Assembly: GCA_030448005.1 (NCBI GenBank) | Contig: JAUJNT010000001.1 | Coordinates: forward strand, 317,438 to 369,525 | Direction: 5' to 3' | DNA length: 52,088 nucleotides | Origin: Thermoleophilaceae bacterium | GTDB lineage: Bacteria > Actinomycetota > Thermoleophilia > Solirubrobacterales > Thermoleophilaceae | In this document: piece after piece, positions 42,595 to 50,349 of the stretch | How the letters are laid out: each line of letters starts with the position of its first letter | How positions within the stretch are numbered: position 1 is the first letter of the stretch | Position numbers and translations under genes: made by a program | Notes under the pieces: model-generated | The model's input: only the letters and a program-made list of their open reading frames with translations | What the model was told of the DNA's origin: nothing | Databases searched by the model: none

Positions 42595-43617
42595 GTGGCC
42601 GCCCAGGGGCTGACCGTCGCGGTGACCGGCCCGACCGGCGACCTCGGCGTGGCCGTGGTCTCAGCGCTCGAGCGCTCGGGCTCGGTGAGGCGAGTCGTGG
42701 GAATGGCGCGCCGTCCATTCCACCCTGGCGAGCGGGGGTGGAAGAAGACCGAGTACCGCCAGGGCGACGTGCAGGACCACGGCAGTGTGCGCGACCTCGT
42801 GAAGGGCGCCGACGTGGTGGTGCACCTTGCTTTCGCCATCGTCTCCGCCGGGGAAGCCACGCGCGAGCTGAACGTCGGCGGGTCGCGTCGGGTGTTCGAG
42901 GAATCGGCCAAGGCCGGGGTTAGGCGCATCTGTTACGCCTCGAGCGTGGCCGCGTACGGCTTCCATCACGACAACCCCGACTGGCTGACCGAGGACTGCG
43001 CCGCGCGGGGCACGCCCGAGCACTTCTACTCCAGCCAGAAGGCCGAGGTCGAGCGGGTGCTCGGCGAGGTGCTGCTTCGCCACCAGGGGCTGGCAGCCTA
43101 CGTTTTCCGGCCCTGCTTCGTGGCGGGCCCGAACGCGCAGATGCTGCTCGAGGAGCTTCCCTACATGCGCCTCTCGGACGCGTTGCCGGGCGCGGTGCGG
43201 TCGCTTCTCTCCCAGGTGCCCGCGCTCAAGCCGGTGATGCCCGACCCTGGGATCCGCTTCCAACTGGTGCACGAGGACGACGTCGCTGCCGCCTTCCTCG
43301 CCGGCGTGCAGGGAAAGGGCGAGCCGGGGCCCTACAACCTCGCCGGGGCCGGCACGCTCACCGTGCGCGACCTGGCAGACGCGCTCGGCTGGTACTCCGT
43401 CCCCGTGCCCGAGCCGGCCGTGGACTTGACTGTCGAGGTGGTCTCGCGGCTGCCACTCCCGGCCGCCGCCTCCTGGATCCACAGCGCGCGCAAGCCGGTG
43501 CTGATGAAGACGGGCCGCGCCGAAGAGCAGCTCGGCTGGAAGCCGGAGCACACGAGCAGGGGAGCCCTTCACGAGCTGGTGTCAGCCAGGCGCTTGGGCG
43601 ACCCGCCCCTGAGCTAG
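42595..43617 (+). CDS. NAD(P)-dependent epimerase/dehydratase-like (extended SDR)
   Basis: 340 aa, GTG start. The Rossmann motif is VTGPTGDLG at 10-18, with a GDVQDHGSVRDLVKGADVVV strand typical of extended SDRs. The active-site Ser lies in ICYASSVAAYG, and the Tyr/Lys pair appears as YSSQK. The C-terminal part (VHEDDVAAAFLAGV, YNLAGAG) binds the substrate. The family acts on nucleotide sugars, sterols or flavonoid-like ketones; the substrate cannot be named. A TAGAAC hexamer seven bases before the GTG resembles the leaderless elements but ends in C; an AGGAGG is only one base from the GTG, too close to act as a ribosome site. Confidence 0.82.
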   Translation: MAAQGLTVAVTGPTGDLGVAVVSALERSGSVRRVVGMARRPFHPGERGWKKTEYRQGDVQDHGSVRDLVKGADVVVHLAFAIVSAGEATRELNVGGSRRVFEESAKAGVRRICYASSVAAYGFHHDNPDWLTEDCAARGTPEHFYSSQKAEVERVLGEVLLRHQGLAAYVFRPCFVAGPNAQMLLEELPYMRLSDALPGAVRSLLSQVPALKPVMPDPGIRFQLVHEDDVAAAFLAGVQGKGEPGPYNLAGAGTLTVRDLADALGWYSVPVPEPAVDLTVEVVSRLPLPAAASWIHSARKPVLMKTGRAEEQLGWKPEHTSRGALHELVSARRLGDPPLS

Positions 43618-43716
43618 CGCGATCTCGCTCTGCGCCAGGTAGCCGCGGGCCCGAGGCGGCTGGTGAGGCGCGGGCCCGAGACGCGTCCGCCCAGGAGGCG
43701 CCACGGGACGACCCGG

Positions 43717-44937
43717 CTACAAGGCGCGGCGAAACAGCTCGACGTAGTCCTCCTCGGTGGGCTCGCGCGGATTGAGCAGCGTCAGGCCGTCTCCCATGGC
43801 GCCGTCGGCCAGCGCCGGGATACCCTCCTCGGGCACACCCACCTGCGACAGGCGGGTGGGAAGCCCCATCCGCTCGATCATGCCCTCCACGTGTGTCGCC
43901 AGGCGGTCCCCGACCGCTGAGTCAGAGCCACCGCTCTCCAGGCCCAGCACCTCGTTGAGGTCGCGGTAGCGGTCCGCGATGTCGGCGCCTCCGCCCGCGT
44001 TGAAGCGGATCACGTGGGGCAGGTTGATCGCGTTGGCCACCCCGTGGGGCACCCCGAACCGCGCTCCGCACGGGTGGGACATCGAGTGGGTCGAGCCCAG
44101 GCCGATCGTGATCGCCAGTGAGGCCGCGATCAGCATGTTGCCGCGCGCCTCCTCGTCCGATGTGTCCTCGACCGCCCGCTCGAGGTTGTCCCGGATCATC
44201 CGCAGCGCCACCAGCGAGCGGCCATCCTGGTAGGGGTTGGCGTCCAGGGAGACGTAGCCCTCGACGGCGTGTGTCAGCGCGTCCATGCCCGTTGCGGCGG
44301 CGATCGCGGCCGGCAGGGTGGCGGTGGACTCCGGATCGAGGATGGCAAGCCGCGGGAACAGCGGGAAGTCGGCGATCTCGAGCTTGACCTTGTTCTCGTG
44401 GTCCTTGACCACCGCCCCCATCGACACCTCCGATCCCGTGCCGGCGGTGGTGGGGATGGCAGCCAGGGGCGCAATCGGCAGCGGGGCGCCCATTCCGTCG
44501 TCTGCGCGCGGCATCAGGTAGAAGCCCTCCGACTCGCGGGCGCTGCCGCCGTGGGTGAACACGGAGTCGGCGACCTTCGTGGTGTCGATCACCGAGCCTC
44601 CCCCGACGGCGAGGAACGCGTCGGCTCCGGCTGCACGCGCCTGCTCGGCGCACCGGTCACAGACCTCGGTCGAGGAGTCCTGCGGGACCTCGTCGAAGAT
44701 CCCGACCACCTCCAGGCCGCCATCCATGAGGCCAGCCTCGACCTTGTCGACCAGCCCGGTGGCGCGGATAACCTGGTCGGTGACCACGAAGACGCGGTGG
44801 GCGCCCTCCTTGGCGAACTCAAAGCCCGCGCTGCTCAGCAGATCGCGCCCCGCGATCACCCGGGTCCCGTGGGCGAACTGGCAGAAGTCCTTGAAGCCGG
44901 ACAGCTGGCGAGCGCCGAACTGGGGGGCCGCCTCCAT
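43717..44937 (-). CDS. Iron-containing alcohol dehydrogenase
   Basis: 406 aa. The NAD(P) motif AVGGGSVIDTTK is near 115-126 and IPTTAGTGSEVS follows. Metal ligands are the Asp in PAAIAAATGMDALTHAVEGY, its following His, and the two His in GLGSTHSMSHPCGARFGVPHG, the usual D-H-H-H set of group III alcohol dehydrogenases. It oxidises or reduces a primary alcohol/aldehyde. The gene begins three bases after the SCP2 gene ends, so the two form an operon, pointing to a lipid or sterol-derived substrate, although this is inference. Confidence 0.92.
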   Translation of the reverse strand: MEAAPQFGARQLSGFKDFCQFAHGTRVIAGRDLLSSAGFEFAKEGAHRVFVVTDQVIRATGLVDKVEAGLMDGGLEVVGIFDEVPQDSSTEVCDRCAEQARAAGADAFLAVGGGSVIDTTKVADSVFTHGGSARESEGFYLMPRADDGMGAPLPIAPLAAIPTTAGTGSEVSMGAVVKDHENKVKLEIADFPLFPRLAILDPESTATLPAAIAAATGMDALTHAVEGYVSLDANPYQDGRSLVALRMIRDNLERAVEDTSDEEARGNMLIAASLAITIGLGSTHSMSHPCGARFGVPHGVANAINLPHVIRFNAGGGADIADRYRDLNEVLGLESGGSDSAVGDRLATHVEGMIERMGLPTRLSQVGVPEEGIPALADGAMGDGLTLLNPREPTEEDYVELFRRAL

Positions 44938-44940
44938 CCC

Positions 44941-45357
44941 TCAGGCCTCCTGCAGGTCCTGGCGCCCGGCCTCCTCGAGCATCTGGCGATAGCGCGGAAA
45001 GACCGGCTTCACGAGCGGCACGAGCTTGAGGATCTTGGCGACGGGGCCCTTCGCCTTCATCTGACCCCTCGCCAGGGCCACCGTCACGTTGACCTTGCCA
45101 AGCCAGAACCTGTGGGCGGTGTCAGCCTCCATGGTCATGACCACCTCGGGCTCCATGTCGGTCTCGCCGAGGTCCACCTGGCCCTCCTCCCCCTCCCGCA
45201 TCTTCACCGTGATCTGCGACTCGGGGTTGCGGTACTGGTACTGCACGGTGGTGTCGGCCTTCCGAAACTTCGGCCCGAGCTCCTCGTCGTCGGAGAGGTC
45301 CTGAAACAGCCTGCCGATGAACCGGTAGACCTCGTCGGCGTCCTTGAAGTAGGGCAA
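44941..45357 (-). CDS. SCP2 sterol-binding domain protein
   Basis: 138 aa. TTG start with GAGGAG seven bases upstream. The SCP2 fold is seen in the beta strands YQYRNPESQITVKM and the ADTAHRFWLGKVNVTVALAR then GQMKAKGPVAKILKL block, which forms the hydrophobic tunnel wall. SCP2 domains bind fatty acids, acyl-CoA or sterols and hand them to enzymes. It is co-transcribed with the Fe-alcohol dehydrogenase just downstream, which could be the partner. Cytoplasmic, no signal. Confidence 0.88.
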   Translation of the reverse strand: MPYFKDADEVYRFIGRLFQDLSDDEELGPKFRKADTTVQYQYRNPESQITVKMREGEEGQVDLGETDMEPEVVMTMEADTAHRFWLGKVNVTVALARGQMKAKGPVAKILKLVPLVKPVFPRYRQMLEEAGRQDLQEA

Positions 45358-45790
45358 GAGTCTTCTCCTCGTGGTTGGTGGGCCTCTTTACCGCCAGGAG
45401 CGCCCTGCCGTGTTCGGACCCTACAGGCTAGGAGTCGCCGGTCGGCCCCTTTTGGTGACCCTCGGCGAAGCCGGGATGCACGCCCCGCGGGCCGGTCTGC
45501 TCGACCTGCAGCCGCTGCAGCAGATCGATGAGCTGATCGCCCCCGTCAAGTGGTGCGGGCCTTCGTGACGTGGAGGGTATCCATGGCGCCGTCGCCCCGA
45601 CCGACCCGGGCTGGCGGCGGTAGGGAACGCCCTCGTGGAGGCGATTCCCGCGCCCGACAGCGGGTCGGACGAGGGGCGAGGACACGCTGGCGGGGGTGCG
45701 TGAGACCGCACGCGGGCGGGATCGGATGTGCTCGTCGGTGGAGAGCCCGCCTCGGCCAGGCCGACTCGCAGCCGCCCGGCGGGTGCGCGG
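45358..45790. other. 433-base region with no supported gene
   Basis: Short frames on both strands (for example 45371-45568 plus and 45428-45685 minus) have no family resemblance, no ribosome site and unfavourable composition. I see no tRNA and no hairpin with a T-run. It lies upstream of the SCP2 gene and downstream of an SDR gene on the same strand, so it should contain the SCP2 promoter. It may also hold a decayed gene that I cannot identify. Confidence 0.5.
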
Positions 45791-46642
45791 CTAGCCAGGG
45801 CGCGGGAACTGCTTGGCCACGAAGGCGTCCCACATCCGATCCGTGAGGATCGCGCGCTGGCCCATGAGCAGCCGTGCCGAGGGCGTGACCCGGTAACGGG
45901 CCCTGGGGCGCCGGCTCGTGATCGCCTTCTCGATCGTCCTAGCCACGGTGCCCGGGCCGCCGCCGAGCATTGCCGCGGTCGGACCCTCGTAGGCCCCCAC
46001 CGTCAGCGCCGCCACCGCCTGGTTGAACTCGCCGTAGGGACCCCCGTCCTCCGTGCCGGAGTTCAGGGCACCGACTGCCGCCGCCGCAAACTCGGTCTGG
46101 ATGACGCCGGGCTCGATGAGCACGACGTCCACCCCGAAGCCCTTGACCTCGAAGCGCATGGCATCGCTGATCGCCTCGACGGCGTACTTCGTGGCGTGGT
46201 AGATGCCGCCGCCGGGAAGCGTGAGCTTGCCACCCATGGAGCCCACGTTCACGATCCGCCCGCAGCCCTCGCGCCGCATCCCGGGCAGCACGAGCTGGCT
46301 CATGCAGATGAGGCCGAAGACGTTGGTCTCGAACTGCGCGCGAACCTCGTCGAGCTTCACCGACTCGACGGCGCCCGACTGGCTGTAGCCGGCGTTGTTC
46401 ACGAGCGCCCCCACGGCGCCCTCGGCCTCCTCGACGGCGGCGACGGCCGCTGTCATCGACGCCTCGTCGGTCACGTCGAGCTGCAGGACGCGGCAGCCGG
46501 CCGTCTCGAGGTCCCGTACCGATTCGAGCCTGCGGGCGCTGGCGTACACCGTGTGCCCCGACCCGGCTAGCCGCTCCGCCGTGGCGCGTCCGATCCCGGT
46601 CGAGCAACCCGTGATGAGCACCGCCTGCGCTCGATCCGCCAT
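45791..46642 (-). CDS. Classical short-chain dehydrogenase
   Basis: 283 aa; ATG with GGGAG about 5 bases upstream. NAD(P) motif TGCSTGIG at 11-18, NNAG near 89-92, catalytic Ser in VNVGSMGGK and Tyr/Lys in IYHATKYAVEA. The layout (VYASARRLE, IQTEF, a C-terminal helix pair) resembles the retinol/17-beta-hydroxysteroid dehydrogenase-like classical SDRs, which fits a lipid or steroid substrate, though this cannot be confirmed. Divergent from the desaturase gene. Confidence 0.88.
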   Translation of the reverse strand: MADRAQAVLITGCSTGIGRATAERLAGSGHTVYASARRLESVRDLETAGCRVLQLDVTDEASMTAAVAAVEEAEGAVGALVNNAGYSQSGAVESVKLDEVRAQFETNVFGLICMSQLVLPGMRREGCGRIVNVGSMGGKLTLPGGGIYHATKYAVEAISDAMRFEVKGFGVDVVLIEPGVIQTEFAAAAVGALNSGTEDGGPYGEFNQAVAALTVGAYEGPTAAMLGGGPGTVARTIEKAITSRRPRARYRVTPSARLLMGQRAILTDRMWDAFVAKQFPRPG

Positions 46643-46706
46643 GCCTGCTCCCTTCGTGGGGGACGAGGGAGCGTAGAAGGTCTCGGCGGGGGGACACGCG
46701 AACGAG

Positions 46707-46712
46707 TAGCCT
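46707..46712 (+). promoter_or_regulatory. Leaderless -10 element of the desaturase gene
   Basis: TAGCCT ends seven bases before the GTG at 46720. Confidence 0.65.
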
Positions 46713-46719
46713 CCACGCC

Positions 46720-47673
46720 GTGAGCGGCTCTCCGTCTAGGGGGTCAGCGCTCCGACCGGGGGCAGGCGACGTGCAGCCGGTCGACAACGAGACGCGTGAC
46801 CGCATCATCACCGGCATCGTGACCGGCGTCCCCTTCCTGGCGCTCGGCCTGGTCGGCTGGCAGCTCTGGGAGAGCGCCCTGCACTGGCATGACCTGCTGG
46901 TGCTCGCAATCGTCTACGTGGTCACCGGCCTGGGGATCACCGTCGGCTTTCACCGGCTGCTCACTCATCGGGCCTTCGAGACCAAGCGGTGGCTGCGCGG
47001 GGTGCTGGCGGCCTGCGGCTCGGCGGCCATCGAGGGGCCGGTGATCTCGTGGGTGGCCGATCACCGCAAGCACCATGCCTTCGCCGACCGCGAGGGGGAC
47101 CCCCACAGCCCGCACGTGGATCACGGCGCCGGCTGGCGCGGTGCCCTGCGGGGACTCGCCCACGCGCACGTGGGATGGCTCTTCATCCACACTCAGCGCG
47201 GCGCCAAGGACCGCTTCGCGCCCGACCTGATGAACGATCCCGTGATCAAGTTCGTGGACCGCACCTTCGTGCTCTGGGTGGCCCTTGGGCTGGCCGTGCC
47301 CTTCGGCCTCGGCTTCGCGATCGGGGGCGACCTCCATGCGGGGCTCACGGGACTGCTGTGGGGCGGCGCTGTCCGGATACTCCTCCTGCACCACGTGACC
47401 TACAGCATCAACTCCCTCTGTCACTTCTTCGGGAGGCGGAGGTTCGTCACGGACGACCAGTCGCGCAACCTGTTTTGGCTCGCGCCGCTCTCCTTCGGCG
47501 AGTCGTGGCACAACAACCATCATGCGTTTCCGACCTCCGCCCGGCACGGCCTGCGCGCGTGGGAGCTCGACATCTCGGCGCTCGTAATCCGCGGCCTCGA
47601 GCTCACCGGCCTCGCGTGGAACGTGCAGCGGGTAAGCCCGCAGCGCCAGCTCGCCCGCACGGCCTCCACCTGA
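46720..47673 (+). CDS. Acyl-CoA/acyl-lipid fatty acid desaturase
   Basis: 317 aa, GTG start. The three His boxes of membrane desaturases are HRLLTH (78-83), HRKHH (115-119) and HNNHH (near 266), set among four or more hydrophobic segments (36-50, 58-75 and others). HRLLTHRAFE and the HRKHHAFADREGDPHSP stretch are typical of delta-9 stearoyl-CoA-type enzymes. A di-iron site inserts a cis double bond using O2 and reducing equivalents; rubredoxin or ferredoxin could supply these. Regiospecificity is inferred from family. Confidence 0.92.
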   Translation: MSGSPSRGSALRPGAGDVQPVDNETRDRIITGIVTGVPFLALGLVGWQLWESALHWHDLLVLAIVYVVTGLGITVGFHRLLTHRAFETKRWLRGVLAACGSAAIEGPVISWVADHRKHHAFADREGDPHSPHVDHGAGWRGALRGLAHAHVGWLFIHTQRGAKDRFAPDLMNDPVIKFVDRTFVLWVALGLAVPFGLGFAIGGDLHAGLTGLLWGGAVRILLLHHVTYSINSLCHFFGRRRFVTDDQSRNLFWLAPLSFGESWHNNHHAFPTSARHGLRAWELDISALVIRGLELTGLAWNVQRVSPQRQLARTAST

Positions 47674-47860
47674 CCGGGACGGCGGGACCGACGTTGGCGG
47701 CAACCGCATGCTCGCCGAGGCCGGTACCGTGCCCGCTGTGGGCGTCTACCCGGTCGAATGCAGGGTGACCCCCTACCGCTCGTGGCCCACCACATGAAAC
47801 GGGAGAGGCCTGTACCGTGTGCGACGGCCGTGAGACGCTCGAGATCGTGATGGCACCCTG

Positions 47861-48496
47861 ATGGACCCGCGCGTGATGGCTGCCTTCGGGCTCCAGCTCG
47901 ACATCTGGCGTTCCGCCCTGGCCGAAGGTGCGGAGCGGGTGGGATGGAAGATCGGCTTCAACACGCCGGCTGCACAGCAGGAGGCCGGCATCATCGAGCC
48001 GGTCGTCGGCTACCTGACCTCCGCCTCCACGGTCAAGTACGGAGCCCACCTCTCGCTCGAGGGAGCGACCCGCGCGATGGTCGAGCCCGAGGTGGCGATA
48101 GAGGTCGGAGACGACGGTGAGGCGGTGGCGCTCGCGGCCGCCCTCGAGGTGGTGGACGTGAACGCGCCGTTCTCGGACCTCGAAGGGATCGTGGCCGGCA
48201 ACATCTTCCACCGGGCCGCGCTGCTCGGCGACTTCCGTCCGAACTATCCGCCCCCTCGCACGGCTGCCGTGCTCGTGAACGGCCACGCCCAGCAGCAGGC
48301 GGAGGTGAGCGGCTTCGACGCCCCGGAGACCATCGATCTCGTGGCCCGGACCCTCGCCGAGGCCGGCGAGCGCCTCGAGCCGGGGGACAAGATCATCGCG
48401 GGCTCCCAGACGCCCCCCGTGGAGGTGTCACCCGGCGATATCGTAGGCGTCCAGCTGGACAACCTCGGCATGGTTCAGCTGATCTTCAAGCCGTGA
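47861..48496 (+). CDS. 2-keto-4-pentenoate hydratase/FAH-family protein
   Basis: 211 aa, ATG. The fold is that of MhpD-like 2-keto-4-pentenoate hydratases: GWKIGFNTPAAQQEAGI near 28-44, metal-binding Glu in MVEPEVAIEVG, and the later LEPGDKIIAGSQTPPVEVSP strand. These add water to 2-hydroxypenta-2,4-dienoate in aromatic catabolism, or decarboxylate related acids. It is shorter than MhpD (about 260-270 aa), mainly in the N-terminal helices, but the core is complete. No other meta-cleavage genes are nearby, so its pathway is open. The 187 bases before it contain no ribosome site close to the ATG. Confidence 0.82.
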   Translation: MDPRVMAAFGLQLDIWRSALAEGAERVGWKIGFNTPAAQQEAGIIEPVVGYLTSASTVKYGAHLSLEGATRAMVEPEVAIEVGDDGEAVALAAALEVVDVNAPFSDLEGIVAGNIFHRAALLGDFRPNYPPPRTAAVLVNGHAQQQAEVSGFDAPETIDLVARTLAEAGERLEPGDKIIAGSQTPPVEVSPGDIVGVQLDNLGMVQLIFKP

Positions 48497-48536
48497 CCGC
48501 CTCGCCGAGGCGACCCCGAGCAGGGAGTACCTGGAG

Positions 48537-49766
48537 CTAGCGGCTGCGCGCCAGGCGGAAGACGCCGCCGTCGAGCGACACGGCATGTACCCGCCCGCTC
48601 GCGTCCTCCCCGAAGGAGACCAGCGACGGAAGGCGCGGTCCGAGCGTGCGGTCGCCTTGCGCGCGCCCGGCTCGCAGCCGCGCCACGCGCAACCTCGCGT
48701 CGCAGAGATCGCCATACACGTAGGCCCCGTACAGGCTCCCGAGCGATCGGTCCCGGATCACATATCCCCCGGTGATCGAGCAGAAGCCCTGGCGGTGGGT
48801 GCGCTCGAGCGCGGGCGGCACGTGCCCCGCGGCGCTCGGCGAGCTTCCCTTCGGGTTCCGGCCGCGGCCCTCGAAGGGATCCCAGCCGAAGTTGACGCCG
48901 CCGCGTGGGCGCCGCGCGCGGCGCGAGGCCTTCACGAAGTTCACCTCTTCGGCGGCGTCCTGCCCGACGTCCGCCAGGGCAAGGTCACCCGTGCGGCGGT
49001 CAAACGAGAAGCGGTAGGGGTTGCGCAGGCCGTAGGAGAAGACCTCCGGCCGGGCGCCCGCACGCCCGACGAAGGGGTTGTCACGCGGCACGCGATAGCC
49101 GCCCCCCGGCCTCGGGTCGATCCTCAGCAGCTTGCCGAGAAGGGTTCGGAGATCCTGGGCGTTGTCATCGGGATCGTGTGCGCCACCCCCGTCGCCAAAG
49201 CCCATGTAGAGCATTCCGTCGCGCCCGAACTGCAGCTGGCCGCCCTTGTGGTTGCGTCGGGTGTGCGGCTGGGCGATCACGCTGCGCCGGGATCCGCGCT
49301 CGGCGCGATCGGCACTGCTGGCCGAGCGGCGGTAGCGGTCCACGCGCAGGGCTCCCGATCTGTCCACGTAGTAGACGTAGAGCAGCCGACTCCTGGCGTA
49401 GTCGGGCGAGAAGGCCATCGAGAGCAGCCCGCCCTCGCCCTCGGTGCTCACCCGGCTCCGGATGTCAAGGAACGGGGCGCGAAGCTTGCGCCTGCCGAGC
49501 ACCACCCTGATGCGTCCGGCGCGCTCGGTCACGAAGCGCCGCTCGCGGTCGCCCGGCGGCGAGGCCAGGTAGGTCGGCTGATCGAAGGAGGCCACCCGCA
49601 GGAGGCGAACGCGGACCGCCGCGCTGTTGGCCGCTTTTTCCTCGCCGGCGCGCCAAGCCGATCCCGATCCACCGTTTCCCGCGGACTTCGGGGCCTCGGA
49701 GTAGCCCGCGGGGGCGGCGAGCGAGAGGCAGCCGACGACGAGGGCGACAGCGAGGGTTGCCTTCAC
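48537..49766 (-). CDS. Exported PQQ-type glucose/sorbosone dehydrogenase-like protein
   Basis: 409 aa from a GTG; a longer frame to 49871 would run through a tRNA gene and is rejected. The signal peptide VKATLAVALVVGCLSLAAPA is at the start. Propeller motifs of the GSDH family follow: GEGGLLSMAFSPDY, LQFGRDGMLYMGFGDGGGAH, RTLLGKLLRIDP, EVFSYGLRNPYRFSFDR and LALADVGQDAAEEVNFV. These enzymes oxidise aldoses with PQQ and Ca2+. Whether the organism makes PQQ is unknown. A CATACT lies seven bases before the GTG, a weak leaderless element. Divergent from the tRNA gene. Confidence 0.88.
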   Translation of the reverse strand: MKATLAVALVVGCLSLAAPAGYSEAPKSAGNGGSGSAWRAGEEKAANSAAVRVRLLRVASFDQPTYLASPPGDRERRFVTERAGRIRVVLGRRKLRAPFLDIRSRVSTEGEGGLLSMAFSPDYARSRLLYVYYVDRSGALRVDRYRRSASSADRAERGSRRSVIAQPHTRRNHKGGQLQFGRDGMLYMGFGDGGGAHDPDDNAQDLRTLLGKLLRIDPRPGGGYRVPRDNPFVGRAGARPEVFSYGLRNPYRFSFDRRTGDLALADVGQDAAEEVNFVKASRRARRPRGGVNFGWDPFEGRGRNPKGSSPSAAGHVPPALERTHRQGFCSITGGYVIRDRSLGSLYGAYVYGDLCDARLRVARLRAGRAQGDRTLGPRLPSLVSFGEDASGRVHAVSLDGGVFRLARSR

Positions 49767-49812
49767 CAGCTCGAGTATGGCAAGCGGTAGGCTGAGTACC
49801 CTGTCATCGCCA

Positions 49813-49886
49813 CGGGCTGTGGCGCAGTCTGGTAGCGCGCTCCGTTCGGGTCGGAGAGGTCCCCAGTTCAAATCTGGGCAGCCCGA
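49813..49886 (+). tRNA. tRNA-Pro (anticodon CGG)
   Basis: A complete cloverleaf of 74 bases. The acceptor arms CGGGCTG and CAGCCCG pair fully, with A as discriminator. The D arm is GCGC-AGTCTGGTA-GCGC. The anticodon stem CTCCG/CGGAG holds the loop TTCGGGT, giving anticodon CGG, which reads CCG proline codons. The T arm CCCAG-TTCAAAT-CTGGG is standard. The 3' CCA is not encoded. The codon it reads is frequent in this GC-rich DNA. Confidence 0.95.
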
Positions 49887-49903
49887 TCAACTGCTCATCC
49901 CGT

Positions 49904-50164
49904 CTAGCGCTCAGGCCCGTCGCAGCTCGGGTCGTTGGGCACCACGTCCAGCCGGTCATTGCCCTTCGTCGTGACGTAGAGGCGATGGCCGTTGTCGCAC
50001 TTCGTCTCGACGTTGGGATACTTGTTGTTGAAGGCGATCACGTGAGGCGGGCTCTTGTCGACGTCTTGGCTGTCCCGTGCGTCCTCGCGCGAGGCGTCGC
50101 CTCCGCAACCGGCGGCGAAGGCAAGGACCGAGGTGCAGAGGAGAACGGTTGTGAAACGCCGCAT
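49904..50164 (-). CDS. Small lipoprotein of unknown function
   Basis: 86 aa from an ATG with AAGGAG six bases upstream; the longer frame to 50224 has no such site. The signal peptide MRRFTTVLLCTSVLAFAAGC ends in a lipobox-like FAAGC, so the Cys is likely lipidated. The mature part is short and polar with a Cys pair (KCDNGH and PSCDG) that could form a disulfide, and a YVTTKGNDRLDVVPN strand. I do not recognise the family. It is downstream of the tRNA and opposite in strand. Confidence 0.75.
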   Translation of the reverse strand: MRRFTTVLLCTSVLAFAAGCGGDASREDARDSQDVDKSPPHVIAFNNKYPNVETKCDNGHRLYVTTKGNDRLDVVPNDPSCDGPER

Positions 50165-50349
50165 CAAGGACTCCTTGTTCGGGGAGGGCTCGTAAACGCT
50201 GCTGGTGGCGGGCCTGGATGTCAAGTCACCGGGGCCGCAGGTTTCACTGTCTGAATCGGTTCGGAGAGTGGTGGCTGATGTCCTTCCGTGCTGCGTCCAC
50301 CTGGCTGCCGAGCGCTCATGATCGATCCCGATCGGTCGATGAGGTACCT

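Noticed and set aside
42588-42597. AGGAGG as ribosome site for the epimerase gene
   Set aside because: It ends one base before the GTG, too close to position a ribosome; the upstream TAGAAC spacing fits leaderless initiation better.
49767-49871. Longer start for the sugar dehydrogenase gene
   Set aside because: That frame would be read through the tRNA-Pro gene at 49813-49886; the GTG at 49766 directly precedes a signal peptide.
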